From Anastrepha obliqua (Eukaryota; Arthropoda; Insecta; Diptera; Tephritidae): DNA of 64,000 nucleotides. Positions 12,649-27,600 of the stretch are shown piece after piece. The stretch is from assembly GCF_027943255.1 (NCBI RefSeq), contig NC_072896.1, forward strand, positions 42,248,501 to 42,312,500. Reading direction: 5' to 3'. A model generated the notes under the pieces. The model ran no database searches. It was not told the origin of the DNA and saw only the letters and a list, made by a program, of their open reading frames with translations. The translations under genes were made by a program, and so were the position numbers. Each line of letters opens with the position of its first letter. The first letter of the stretch is position 1.

Positions 12649-15600
12649 CTGCGGAAAAATATAAACGTCATTTAGAATGGAAATGGAAACTTGCATTAAT
12701 GTAATAGAGTACTTACCTATAATGGCAATAGGGAGCTTCATTGCAATCTAATACACCGCGGCCTTCTCCATAAATAGCGCCAACAAACCCTTCCAGACCA
12801 TATCGCAGATAGGAGATATGACTGCCCCATTTCAAATAGCTGGGTAAATCACGAAGAGTAACTCCGAATCCGGCGAACATCATCATGGGAATAGTGAGTA
12901 CAGGTGCCAGGAAAGTGCCGTTCTAAGGAGAAAAGATACTCAACATGAAAACAAATGAAGTATTTCGGTATGTGGTATAGTCGCTTGAATTGGATGGCTA
13001 TCGTTGGGTGGCCCAATTCACATGTAACTTTTCAAAATGCTATATTTTTACGTTATTATCCCCTTGCATTTATCTATTTGCCCTAGTAGTGGTTGACGTG
13101 TCTAAGACGTAATTTGAGTTTAGACAATATTTAATATGCACCAATTACTAATATCTCTAGTATTTTAATATTTTAGAAATAAATTAATTCTTATGTTAAA
13201 TGTGCTGCTTTTACATGCTACTCCAAGCAATCAAAAATGAAGTCCGTACCACATGCAAATATTTTCTCAAATAAATCCGTACCTAAGTGATCATAATTTC
13301 GTTTACATTAATTCGTATTTGTAATAGCCTAACGCAAACGATTTAGACATGCATACATGCATATAAAGGTTGTCAAAAAAGTCTTGCGGTATTTTTATTG
13401 AATTTTCAATTGTTCATAAAATTGGTTATAATAATGCGATTTAAGTCAAATATGCGCCGTTTTGTTCGATGACGAGTTTCCAACGAGATGCCAACTTCAT
13501 AATGCCCCTCTTATAGAAGCTCGCTTCCCTATTGTCAAAAAACTCGGAGAGCCAATTTCCACAGGACTCTCTTGTGGACAACTTCCGATTACCAAGCTCG
13601 TTCGCCATGGACAGAAATAGGTGGTAATCACTTGGTGCGAGATCCGGACTATACGGTGGATGCAAAAGAACCTCCCATCCGAGCTCCCGGAGATTCTGGC
13701 GCGTCACCAAAGATGTGTGTGGCCTGGCGTTGTCCTGATGGAAGACAATTCGGCCTCTGTTGATCAAAGATGGCCTCTTCTGCATGAGTGCTGCATTCAA
13801 GCGGTCCAGTTGTTGGCAGTACAGGTCCGAATTGAGCGTTTGGCCATAGGGGAGCAGCTCATAGTGGATGATTCCCTGCCAATCCCACCAAACACACAGA
13901 AGAACCTTCCTGGCCGTCAATCCAGGCTTGGCCACCGTCTGGGCAGCTTCACCGCTTTTCGACCACGACCGTTTGCGCTTCACGTATTCGTAAGTGACCC
14001 ACTTTTCATCGCCAGTCACCATCCGCTTGAAAAACGGGTCGATTTTATTGACATTCAGAAGCGATTCGCATGCATCCATACGGGCAAAAATGTTTTTTTG
14101 CGTCAAGTCGTGTGGCACCCATACATCGAGCTTCTTTTTGAATCCAAGCTTCTTCAAATGGTTTATAACGGTTTGATGACTCATGCCCAGCTCTTGGCCG
14201 ATGCTACGGCTGCTACTATGCCGGTCTCTTTCGATCAATTCAGCGATTTTATCGCAATTTTCGACGACAGGCCTTCCGGACCGTGGCGCATCTTCGATCA
14301 CCTCTGCACCAGAACGAAAACGTTGAAACCATCGTTGTGCGGTGGAAATGGAAACTGTATCGGGTCCATAAACTGCACAAATTTTATTGGCAGCATGAGA
14401 TGCATTTTTGCCTTTATCGTAGTAGTACTGTAAAATATGCCGTATTTTCTCTTTATTTTGCTCCATGTTTGTGACGCTATAACTCACGAACGACTAAAAG
14501 CAAACAATAATTAATCAAACACGTATTAGCACGTGAAAAGAGCTTTCCAAAAAGCTCTAGCGTGAACCGATGCGGCGAATACAACTAGAACTACGCGCTT
14601 GCAAAGACAAGCTTGCGGAAATACCGCAAGACTTTTTTGACAACCTATATTTAATAATAACACAGGTCTGCAAAAAAATGGGTTCGGAATGTTCTATAAA
14701 AGTGTAGTGTCATTTCCGAAGTAATTTTTTGCGTAGAATCCGAATCCGGGGTTTAAATTGCTCTATCACGTCAGGACTTTGAGATATCCTAACCTAAAAG
14801 TGCAAAAAACGCTGTTTTTGCCCATTTTTGAGGTTATGTAGCTACGAAGATTTTGCTCAAACATCTTAATTTTTCACTGAGATATCGCATTTTGAAGTCT
14901 GCATGTTTGTGATTTTTTCGACTATGTAATCGACCGTATCACGTCTCATGTTATCTCAATGGATTTTCGAATATCGAAAAATTCACAAACATGGAAACTT
15001 CAAATGCGATATCTCAGTGAAAAATAAAGATATTTAAGCAAACTCAACGGCATTTAAAAGAGGAAGACTTATACTTTAAAATACTATGTTTACTTTTTTA
15101 TGAAGAGCAAAATCTGCGTAGCTACATAACCTCAAAAATGGGCAAAAACAGCGTTTTTGCACTTTTAGGTTAGGATATCTCAAAATCCTGACGTGATAGA
15201 GAAATTTAAACCCCGGATTCGGATTCTACGCAAAAAATTACTTCGAAAATGACCCTACACTTTCCTAGAACAAAACGTTGTTGACCTGTGTAATGAGTGG
15301 AATTGAGTTTACCCAGTCTGACCATTTAACTTTTCATTATCTGAGGATGACTCCAGCAAAAATTGTGATATCTCAACCAACACTCACTTTCCAGAAAACG
15401 AAAATTTAAATTGAAATCAACTAATGCGATTTTCACTAGTGCTCAAAACCACTTTATCAAATAGAGCATTGGATTTCGTCTTATCAAAGACTAGTTTGAA
15501 AATGACCGCAGAAAATGTATTTAACCAAAACGTGTCTTTTGACACCATTACATTTGAATGCAAATAACTGCGGAAATATTCATTGCAAAATTTTGACTTA

Positions 15601-18600
15601 ATAAACTTTTGTTATCAATCTCATTCTTTTTCGCCTCCTACTTCCATTCAAAATATTTTTCTCTTCTTGTTCAATGTTCGACGACTCATTTTCATATTCG
15701 CTATTTTCATGGTTACTTTCAGTAAACTCAGCTATATAATCTGTTTCAGATTGTGGGCCTTCATCAATCTGCAAACAAGCTTCCTAATTTTTGAAATTCC
15801 GGACAAGCTTGGGATTAGATATAAATTAAGAACTTTCAAGAAATTCTACACCACTGTACCTGAATTGAAGTCACTGCGAAAACACAGCAAAACTCAAAAA
15901 CTACTTAATACAATTATTTCAAGAACTTATCACTTATCAATGATCGGCAGTAAAATGAAATATTGCAAACAGCAACCGAATATAAAAATTGTAACGGAAA
16001 TTCCTTGATTTTCTTAACGAAAATTGCCCTATTTTCCTAGAATTATAGTGTAAGTTTGTCTATAAGTTCGAATCGAAATGGTGCTGCCAGTACTTTTAAT
16101 ATTAAGGTCTTTTTGAAATTTGAAAATGTTGTAAACTCGTTGAGGTATCAAAAAGACATCCCGTGGTAGAAGTATTTATTTGAGGTACGTACATACAATA
16201 TATTCGAATCTAGCATCAGCTGAACGAAAATTATACTGCCAAATAAATTTTAGAGTTCTTATATAAAAAGTCAAAACATGAATTGAGAGAATATGATCAC
16301 AGTCAAAAAATAATATTAAGATACAATTTGAAAGGTTTCTTTTTGACGCTTTTGATAGAAACAGTGTTAATGAGCACACCAATTTCATTTTTTCCATTTT
16401 TACGAGAATTATCGGATATAAGCGCCTATTTCAATTTTGCAACCAAACTATTTTATTAGTCAGAAAATTAAAGGTATTACTTTGAAAAATGTTGCGTAAG
16501 CAATGTGTTGGAGAGTGAGGTGGCTATCTCTTCTTCAATTTTCCGTCACTTTAGGGAAAGTGTTTATATGGACTTACTTCAAAAACGAATACCTAAAATT
16601 TATAAACGCATTTATTTCGGTGTAATTTTAATGTGATTTAAAAATTATCGAATTTAGACACCAAGCCAGCAATCCATTTTCATTTATCTCCTATAGCCGG
16701 AAGGCGTTAACCCCGACAATAATAGAGTTATCTTAAAGAAACTTAGAAGTGCTTGTCTTGAGATAAGATAGACTGTTAAGTTGATAAAAGTATAGATAGA
16801 TTATAATGAAAATGGTCGATCTTGGAGAACACATATTGAAAAATTCGTTATTTTTGTGGTGGAAATAGCCATCCGAATGAATTGACAAATCAATTGTTGG
16901 TGAAAAACTCGTTCTGTCGAGGCTAGTAAAAGGACTGGCAGACCCAAACCTGGACGTCCTGTTGAGAATATTGCTGCTGCTTCATGTTGACATTTAAATG
17001 ATGTCATTTTTCCGCACATAGTTGAGGATCTTTGATGCTAATGTCAGATTTACTTTATGCCTATGAAGCGTCGAATGCAATAGCGGCCGATAAAAACAAG
17101 CTTTCACTAATCGATGCCTGCGCAAAACCCTGAAAATCTTCTAGCCACACACAATCTTGAATGCTGATCTGTGGAGAACAACTCAGCAAACCCCAATACT
17201 CCTTGAGATTTGCAGAAAAAAATGGGGTTGGATTGGTCAAGTCCTTCGTAGACAATATGTCGACTTAACACGAGCCGCTATTGAGTGGAATCCCACAGTA
17301 GACGAGAAAGACGAACGAACATTTGGAGGCGATTGTTGGATTTGGAAACGTGCACCATGAATTTAACCTGGAATGAAACTAAGAGACTGAAACAACTGAA
17401 TGGAAGAATTTATTTGTTGCGGCTCTTTGTTTCTCTCTCCTATAGGAAACATTAATAATTTTTCAAGTAAAATTGTTAAGAGCCACAAAGGGGAAACTTG
17501 AAAGAATCTAAATTTCTACATGTTCTATTTTAAAACAACTTCTATGCGCAAGTTTTGAAAGACCCTTTACAAGCTATCGGCTTATTGAATGAAGTGTATT
17601 GGTTTAAAATTGCTTGCAGTTGAATTGGAATTGAATTTAAAGGGGCTGTTAGGCCTTAATATATTTGACTTTTACGGCTGAGACATCAAAAATGTAGAAA
17701 AATGCTAAAAGCACTCTCTTTCTATAATTGCCTTATACTCACCACAACACTAAACCAAGCACCAATCATCAATCCAAAACTTTGACCAACAAAAACAGTC
17801 AGCAAACTCATAGCAAAGAACATCCAAAAACGCATCCACTCCATTGGTTGATAACTCCATAAATATATTATAATGGTAAAAAGCAGGCAACCAATAATCT
17901 GAAAAAAAGCGGTGGAATTAAATAATATTGCCATAACTTTTTTAATTAAAAAATCTATTAAAAAATCTTTTTAATTAAAAAAAATCTTTTTCTTACAGAT
18001 ATGGGCAGATCGATCAACGTTATTGACGAATAATAAGCCTTTAGAGAATACCAACGATTGAAGTGCTCTTTCAGCAAAATCGACATCTCTATTGGGACTG
18101 AATAGAAATAATAAAAAGTGCAAACATCAACATTATTATTATTATTTTTTTTTTTTTTCAATATATAAATACATATGTACAAATATACTTACATGTTAAT
18201 ACAGTCAACATCATCGTTGTCATTGAATGATGAATTAATATGGCAAACAGTAAATTATAATTGTCCAAGACTCTGGAGCCCTCACGGCCTGAACCAGTGT
18301 ATAATGAACCCAGAATAATGGCCACAAATACATTAACCGCGATACGTAAATGTGTTAACGTTGTGTCGCGTCTCGCCTTTATATATCCGCGACGCATCAA
18401 CACGGATAATTGATTGATGTAGCTCGTATCCTCCAATGAACGTTTTTGCGATTTCTTTGGAATAGGGTATTTGCGCATCAGCGCTTCGGCACGTAGAATG
18501 GAGCTGGGATCTTCAAACCATGCTAGGCTACTTCCGTTCTCTACAGCTGATTTAAGAATGTCAACTTTGTCGTTTCCATATTCGCCACAAGCCAGTTCAA

Positions 18601-21600
18601 TAACTAAAAATGATTTTTTATTAATGTAATTTTTGCTTAAACACTCAGAAGTCGATTACATTTTTGGTTAAAATGGAGATGGATAGAGAACTAACAGTAA
18701 CAGTAAAGTAACTATAGAGTTTTTGCGAATTCGCTAATAGTGCCGACAAACTGGAGACAATTCAGAATATACTAGCGTCTCCTCAGAACGCTGCCTAACA
18801 ATTTAAATAGCCAGCTCTCCCTAAAGCCGCGACCCGACAAACAAATCGTGCTTGTCGACTTTTGGTCCCACAGTCGGGAAATTCAGCCTGCACAACGAAC
18901 CATTCGGTAACGGAGTGAGGCTGATGGACTTCGCTGGAGCTCGAAACATGGTAGTCTGCGGCACCAGATTCCAGCACAAAAAAGTATACCAAACGTGGCT
19001 TACGTTAAATGGAACACACGCTTCTAGTATTGTAGATGTACTTGAGATTCCCGGACCCAACATCGACTCGGATCATTATCTTGTTGTAATCAAAATACGC
19101 ACACGACTTTGAGCAGCAAAAAACTATGCAAAGAATGTACCACCGCCGAAGAATAAATCGGATTTTGGCGATCACGAAAAAACAAATGGTACGACGGGGA
19201 AAGAAAGGATAGAGCCACGTTGCGATTGGGCGCAACATGGCCGGGAGCTAAAAAAGGTAGAAAGACGTCTTATCAGAATGAGTATTAGAGAGGCCGAAAT
19301 ACGTGAGTGCGAGGATCTTGTGGTGCAAGCCAATAGGAAAACGCCCGAAAATTCTACCAGAAAGTTCGGTAATTGTCAGAATAGTACGAAGTGTTTTGAG
19401 AGACAAAACGAGTACCGAAAAAGTAACGAAAACAAACGGCTTGAATTCGCACTCAAATATACCAACAAATCGACTGATTTCTGGACGAATGTGTTGTTTA
19501 GTGGTGAGAGTAAATTCAATTTATTCGGTTGTGATGGACAACAGAAAATATGGTGCAAAGCGAATGAAGCGCAGCAACTGAAAAATTGTATGCCAATTGT
19601 CAAACAAAAGAGATGGACTGTACGTCAGCGAATGGGGTACGTGTGAATGGGGTAATTGGAGTTAGATACAACTATGGACTGGGAATTGGGAAAGGAAATT
19701 TGAAATAATCAGCAAGCAAATTGAGTCTGAGCGGCTAATTATATTTCCAACAGGAGAATAAAATCGCAAGCACACATTCCATATAGTAAAAGAATATTTG
19801 CTTTATAAAGTGCCAATAGAATTCTATTCGCCACTCCAATCACCGGACCACAACTCCTTAAATGTTCTATAGGGTGTATTAAAATCCCGTATATGCAAAA
19901 TAGCTTGTAACAACAAACAGGAACTGAAGTGTGGTCTGCCACGCGAATGGAACCAAATAACAACCGAAACAACACAACAACTATTTTTTTCATGTAAAAT
20001 CAGTTAAGGGCACTAGCAGAGGCAAGGAGAGGCCCTAGCAGAGACTAACTGAACCATTTGAATTTATTATATAATAAATATGTACTAATTGTAAGTAATT
20101 TTTTATAGAGTTTATGTGATTTTCTGTGTTCGCATACTTTTTTCATTTTTTACATAACTTCAAAATACTTAATTTTAAATTTTATTATCGGAATAAATAT
20201 TTGTGTTTTTCAGTATTTCGTTGGTGTATTCATTTTTTTAAATAAAGGCAAATTCTCCTGAATGCATTATTTGCGCGGAGTATGTATAGTTTTTTGTGGT
20301 ATAACTCTTTTGTCCACCCATCTCGATAGCGTACTTCTCTAAGAAAAACAAAAGTTTGACGAAATTTCACGGCAAGTATTTAGATTTCCAAATAAAATTT
20401 GAAATTCGGGCCTATGCAATCTCATCCAAAATCATTTATGATAATTTACATTTATTCTAGGAATTTTGTACAAAATTTGTGGAAAAATCCCCATTGCGCG
20501 GGGTTGGGAAATCCAAATGTTTTGGACAGTATTTATTATAAGTCTGTGATTCTATTCAGTGTGTTTTTTTTTAATGAATCAAAACTTACTGTAATCAGCG
20601 GGGTTGTGGTATACAGGGCATGGCAAGTCAACATTTTGTAGAAATGGCACTAATCTCTCTGCGCCTCCCTGGTATACACAATTACCAGCTGAGAGTACGT
20701 AAACTTGATCGAAGATCTGGAAAAGTTTGGCTGTTGGTTGATGGATTGTACAAATGATGGTTCTTCCCTGTTGTGCCAACTTCTTGCATAACTCCAACAC
20801 CTTTGTACAGGAACTGCTGTCCAAACCACTATACAAACAAACAAAAATACAAAGATAAGTATGCACGTTGCCTCAGTAGATTTTTTCGCTTACGTTGTAG
20901 GCTCATCAAGGAACATCACTGTCGGATTGTTTATCAATTCCATTGCAATAGAGAGCCTCTTTTTCTGCCCACCTGAGAGTCGCATTGTCATTGTTTGGTC
21001 ATGTTCATACAAGCCGAGCAATAGCAAAATGTCCTCGATCTACGTATCCAAATGAGAGTTCAAAAAATATACAAAAATATTGAATCTTCTTAGTTTTTTT
21101 TTTTTTTTTGCACTCAACTAACCCTGCCTTCCTTCTGCTCATAGGTTACATTTGGGCCCAATTTCAAATCCGCCGCTATGTGCATATTCTCATTCACTGT
21201 TAATAGCGGCTGCAGACGATCATCTTGTGTAATATAACAGGACATACGGCGAAATGAAGCTGAAGAACAAGAAGGTAATTGATTCGTTAAAAAAATTATG
21301 GATAATTGTAATGTTCACTTACGCAAGTCTCGACGCCGGCCATTAAGGAGGATAGAACCATCAACGCCTGTTGTTTTAAAGCCGGATAATGCATCAAGTA
21401 ATGTTGACTTTCCCGCGCCGGAGGGGCCCATAATCGCAATTAGCTGACTGCCGGGGAACTTTCCACAAACATTGTGTAAAATCTCTTTCTCTCCTGAAAA
21501 TATAAAAATCAAGAAATGTACTTATTTAATTAACTAGAAATATTTGGAAATGAGTCATTTAGCCTAAACGTAACATGAGTTCCTGGCCAATGTGACTTTG

Positions 21601-24600
21601 AGGGTATTTGCAGGACCGATGAACTAGCGAGACTTGGCACCAAGTTGACTCATCAGTATGCAGACAAGGGCATAAGTATACCCTTACAGGTCTGTAAACA
21701 AATTATTTTTGAGGAAAGCAGAATCGCCCAATAATTGTGGCCGACTTTCAATGCTAATACGCACAGAACCTTTGCTAAGCTAAAACAAGCAGTATTAGCG
21801 CACTGATTTCCGTTATAATAGAGCACTACCTAATAGGCAGACACGCCCAGAGTATAGGCCTGCAACTAAGTGACTTCTGCAGAAATTATCTAGATAAGAA
21901 AGAGGAAGAGACGAGCCCGCACCTCCTGTGCCATTGTCCTGGTCTATTCAGGTGTAGATTTACCATTTTAGGTAGACAATTTTTATGAATTGGAAGATCT
22001 CGGTACTGTGGAAATCAGGGATATTCTAAAAAAATACCCAATGGTTTTAGAAGAGCTAAGGAGAAGTTGACCACGCGGCATTACAATGGGCTATGAGCCT
22101 GAGTGTGTCCCATAGTGGACAACCGCTTCAACATAACCTAACCAAAATGCCGACTAATTTCAGATTTTTTCAGTGAACTTAAGAGTTATTTTTACGAGTT
22201 GCTGACAAAGGCCTATTTTTACTGGGTATGGCAATAAGTTTCCGCCCTTGTGAAAGAAGTATCGCTGCTGATACTATTTTTGTGTTCGCTCTAGTAATAT
22301 ACTGGTGATTTGAAGGTGTATATGTGAGGTCTCGATCGTAGTAGTTGATATTCGTTTGAATCGTAAAGATCCTTTTTTATTTAACGCCAAAAATGTCTAC
22401 GTTCGTCCCGAAAAAACAGCACTTGCGGGAAGTCATGCTTCATTATTACCTTTTAGAGAAAAGTGCAGCTGAAACGTGTCGTATATTGATCAATATTTAC
22501 GGTAATCACGCTCCATGAAATACAACGTGTAAAGAGTGGTTTCGACGCTTCCAAAGACGCAATTTCGACGTGACCGATAAAGATCGCCATATCGCCTTGA
22601 TGATATGTCCAAAGAGTTGGATGTTGACAGATCAACCGTCAATAAACGTCTCGCGCGATGCGAATAGTCCAGAAAGCAGGTAACTGGGTGCCACATCAAT
22701 TGAAGGAGAGGGATATCGAGAGACGTTTGGTGACGTGTGAGATGCTTCTTGAATGGCCGAAGATAAAAGGTTTTCTGTATCGCATCGTCACTGGCGATGA
22801 CAAATGGATCTGTTTTGATAACCCGAAGCACCGAAAATGTTGAAGCCTGTCTGGTTAACACGTTCCCTGTCCCAATACAAAAATGCAAAATTGATCGACA
22901 AGTCCAACAGGGTTTTTTGAATAATTTGTTTTTTTTTTGTAGTCATAGGATAGCTTTAGTAATAATAATAATTAAAAAAAAAAACGGATGTAGGGTATTT
23001 CTACCTGAAACACATATGGTCCATGAGCGTAGAGGGACATTTTTGCTTCTGCACGTTCATGAAACACATTTGGTTCACATACCCCCTGACGCACATATGG
23101 CTCAGGAACGTATCAGTGCATATCAGGCGCATATTTACTGAACCATATGTGGCTCAGCGGACAGGGAACGTGTTAACCAGGTCCATCGACAGCGAAAAAG
23201 ATATTCATGCTTCAAACGTTATGTTGTGCATCTGGCGGGATCAGAAGGGTGCCATCTATTATGAACTCCTTAAACCATCTGAAACCATCATTGGCGATCG
23301 TTACCCACTGCTGCCCAATGCGTTTGAATCGAGCTCTCAAAGAAAAGCGGCCGGAATGGGACGGTAGACATGACAAACTGATTTTGCTGCACGACAACGC
23401 CAGGCCATACGTTGCTAAATCGGTAAATCCGTCCAGAAATATTTAGAGGGACTAAATTGGGAAATCTTGCCCCACCACTCCATATTCCCCAGACATTGCA
23501 CCTTCGGAATACGGTGCGGAGTGCGGTTTACTTCTTACGAGAGCATCGCAAACTGGCTCAATGAACGGATCAAGTCAAAAGAACTAGAATTTTGAATTTT
23601 TCGTCAGAGGAATCCGTATGCTGCCTGAAAGATGGAGTAAAGTTGTAGCTTCCAGTGGTACATACATACTTTACATAGTATAAATAATTCGTAGATTTGG
23701 CTAAGAAAAGACGGAAACTTATTCCCATACCCGATGAAATTCATTGATTTAAAACCATTTCAATGAATGTGAGCTAACAAAAAAGTAAATATAAATGTTA
23801 TAAAATAAATAAATGTTATAAATGCTACTTTTTTTAAATTGCTAACAGGGCCATGTGGAATTAAACGTCGAGGTCGACATGTGTAATCTAAGTTTTACAT
23901 ACCCTGCTATGTTCAGAAGCGATAAACAGATGAATTAAATTTTCAAACAAGTTTACAAAACAAATTTTAATTGTTAGTTAGTTTAAAAATGGGATTATAA
24001 ATAGATCCCATGGCTAGAAGCTATCTAAGCCACTTATTTACTTGTATGTATTTATATTCAAAGTGCGTCACAAAAATTTAGTTTAGGTTCCCTAGTTCAG
24101 ATTTTCACTGAATAGGTATTTATAAACTATACAGCCACTTGCATTCAGAAATAAGTGCTGCGTTTGAAAAAATTTTATATTAATAATTGCAAGCGAAAGT
24201 ATAAAAGTATGCTCGTACCTACATTAAAGTAAGTAATCGAAATCTTGCAGCTTACGGACAGTAAGACAGGCGATTAATTGGTTTCAAAGTTCAGAGCACA
24301 TCAAAGTTATGAAGTATTCACCTGCGATGATAAGTATGTACGGGTCCCCATATATACATATGTATAAACATATGTAATTCATATTTATTTGCCTACATAC
24401 GTTTATGTGCCTGAATTTATTGTTTCTGAAAATTATAATATAGCTTTGCTCATATTTTATTATTGGAGCTCAATTAAGTGCAGTATAGTGTAGTATATGT
24501 ACGTATGTTTATACAAATATGCACAAACACTTTTAAATACGTGAAAATGCATAACAAGAAATTTAGCATAGAATGTATTCATCTTTCTACTGCCAATAGG

Positions 24601-27600
24601 ATCAAATAGAAGAAATCGCTCATGCAGGTCCGACTTTACGATTTTAATGATTTTATCAACATTTGACAGTGAAACAAAACACGAAACGTGCGTCAGCTGT
24701 TTAAACCAATTGTTTAAAAAGATAATAGCTAAAAAATCACCCGTTAGAAGGGAATCTTTGGTTGCACAGCTTTGGTGTTGCATTTCATACTATGATATAT
24801 TAGATTTATAAGCATCATCATCTTTTGGCTCTACAGCTCTTTGTGAACTTTGGCCTGCTGCACGTAAACTCAGCAAGCTCATAACAGTGCACCTTTTTCT
24901 CAGCCACCTGCTTCGACTCTTCTCTTTCATCTTCTTACTGAAGAATGTATTGACTTTTCTTTTTTCCACGTTTAGGTATATCAGATCGCCTTTTTTATCC
25001 GAGATTTGTTTGGATGAACATATTTTAAACCGTTATTTAGTACTAGAATTCCAGCTAAACGTAAGTGGCTTTACGTATATTTGGTCGGACAAAATTGCTT
25101 ATGGCTCTTTACTGATGGCTCAAAGCTTGAGGATCAAGTTGGCTTTGTCGTCTACTGTAAGAAGCTAAAAGTAAGCGTTTGAAGACGGGCCGACTTCCTA
25201 ATCACTGCAGCGTATTTTAGGCTGTAATTCTTGCCATTAATGGGGTAGATGTCTAGTTAGTCAAAAATATGACCACCATTAAAGAAATCTACATTTATTC
25301 TGATAGCCAAGCAGCGATTAAATCTCTTGGTGGGGTTGTTACTAATTCCATCATTGCTCGCAAATGCCGGACATCTCTTAACAAGATGGCAGAATATTTC
25401 CGCATCCATTTGATATGGATGCTAGGGCATAGTAACAAACAAGGAAATTGTAAGGCAGACGCATTAGCTAGTGAGGGCACTATCACTCGCCTCCCTCTTG
25501 ATATGAATATGGTCGTTAGCCCTCTCAACCGACAAACTGCGTGATACAACTACAAAATATTATACTTCAGACAACAAGAGGAGGATTGATAGTCCAACAT
25601 GTAACGCTACAAAAATTATTTGGCCAGCATGGGACATCAGGCGCTCAAATGCGCTCCTCCTCAATCGGTCAAGGAAAAACTTCTCTAAGTTAGTTGCTTT
25701 CATCACAGGCCACTGTCTCGTAGGTCAACATGCTCAAAAAGTGAACCTCATTTCGACTATTACAGAAGCTGCAATAATGAGGCGTGGCATGCCACTAGGG
25801 TTACTTTTAGATACTTTAGCTCTGATGACTTTAGGGATGTAAATGTCAACCAGGTCAATGGGTTTGCACTTAACACAAAGTGGTTTAACGAGGAATAGCA
25901 GGTAAGCCGCTACTGTGATATCAGAATGGATCGGTAACGACTGCCACTTCTACGTATTTACCTACCTACCTTGCCTGAGATTTCAGTAGTAGCTTTGCTA
26001 TCGAGTTTTATGCAACTTATTAATGTGCTGGAGACTTAAAAGTTTCAATATAGCTCAAGCCCCGGCTGCTAGTTTGTTTCAGATTTGAAGTTATATCCAA
26101 ATACATATAATATAATCAAATCAACCAAAAAAAAATTCAAAAAAAGAATTCTTATAAGATTATTTTCTACCCTTAAACAAGGTCAAAGCGGTTTGAAGGT
26201 AAGAAAATTGAATTTTCGTCGAGTTTTTAATAGCTTCAAGTTTTTCAGAAGCTATAGAAATTTTCAGTTTCACACTTATTATAGTAAGAGTTAAATCACA
26301 AGCCATTAGCCTTTTTAATTGATACAGAGTGATTTGATACAAAAGCATTTTTCGCATTTTGGATGTCTGTGCGCAATATCCGTATCACTGACATATGCAG
26401 GAAAAACTTTAATGCGCTCTAATGATTCACGGCCGCCGTAGCCGAATGGTTGGTGCGTGACTACCATTCGGAATTGACAGTGAGAACGTAGGTTCGAATC
26501 TCAGTGAAACACCAAAATTAAGAAGAACATATTTCTAATAGCGGTCGCCTCTCGGCAGGCAATGGCAAAACCTCCGAGTGTATTTCTGCCATGAAAAAGC
26601 TCCTCATAAAAATATCTGCCTCCATTTGTGGAAAAACATCAAGACGCACACCACAAATAGGAGGAGGAGAACCGCCCAACCCCCACAAAGGGTGTACGCG
26701 CCAACTATATATTTATATATATGTATGCATATAATGATTCCAACAGTCCTTGTTCAAATGTATTAAGTGCTGCTAATTTTTTGGAATTGGAGAAGCAAAT
26801 ATTGGAGATGGAGAATTGTAGAAACTTGTAAAACGTAGGTAAATGTTTAGACAAGACTAAAAAATAGAGAAAAAAATGTTCAATATTCCAAGTATCTACA
26901 AATGGAAGAATAACTTTTGAGTTTGATTTTAAAATTATTGCAATAGCCATTATAGACAGATTACAAGATGTATTTTTTTATTGGTATAGAAGGTCTTTGA
27001 ATGGATACATTCTTACAGACTATGTTAGGCTAATATGTAATAGTGTAATAATTACTAAGAAAAAACGATTTAAAATGGTGGATTAAGTTCCTGTACGGCC
27101 ATGTAAAATCAGCACCAGAAGAATTGAAAAACAATTTTAAAGCCGCACATGCCCTAGAAATCAGTGCATTCACCCCAAAATTGGTTCTCAAAAAGTCAAT
27201 TTTCGCCGTTTCGGCGAAATCAAGCAATTATTACTTCTGTGAAATTTTGAAATCATTCTTCAGAAATTCTTTTCTTTGGGTTTGTGAAGTCAATAAAAAA
27301 ATACTAACTCTTAAAAATTACATTTTATGGCTTCATAAGATAAAATTCGAATTCTTGGTAATCGACCGATTATATATGTATGTACATATTAGTCAAATGA
27401 AAAATAGCCAATGATTCCCTACAGATAAAAAAAATTATATTGCGAGTATTATTCACCTGCATCAGTTTCTTATCTCAATTGACCACAGCATTGCTAAATT
27501 TTGTATGAAAAATGTAAAGGCAAAGCGAGTTCATTAAAGAGGGTGGCACTAGGCCAATAAAAACATTTGATGGAATGTCACACCAAAGTAGAAAACAAAT

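Noticed and set aside
13572..14474. Long plus-strand ORFs (up to 270 codons)
   Set aside because: They are antisense to the mariner transposase and have no recognisable protein features.
15583..16008. 141-codon plus-strand ORF as a gene
   Set aside because: AT-rich, biased to Phe/Ile/Leu/Lys, no domain, inside an intron of the ABCG-like gene; could be chance.
26430..26510. tRNA gene
   Set aside because: A and B boxes are present but the sequence lacks a proper acceptor stem and anticodon arm and recurs with a common body at many sites; it is a SINE head.
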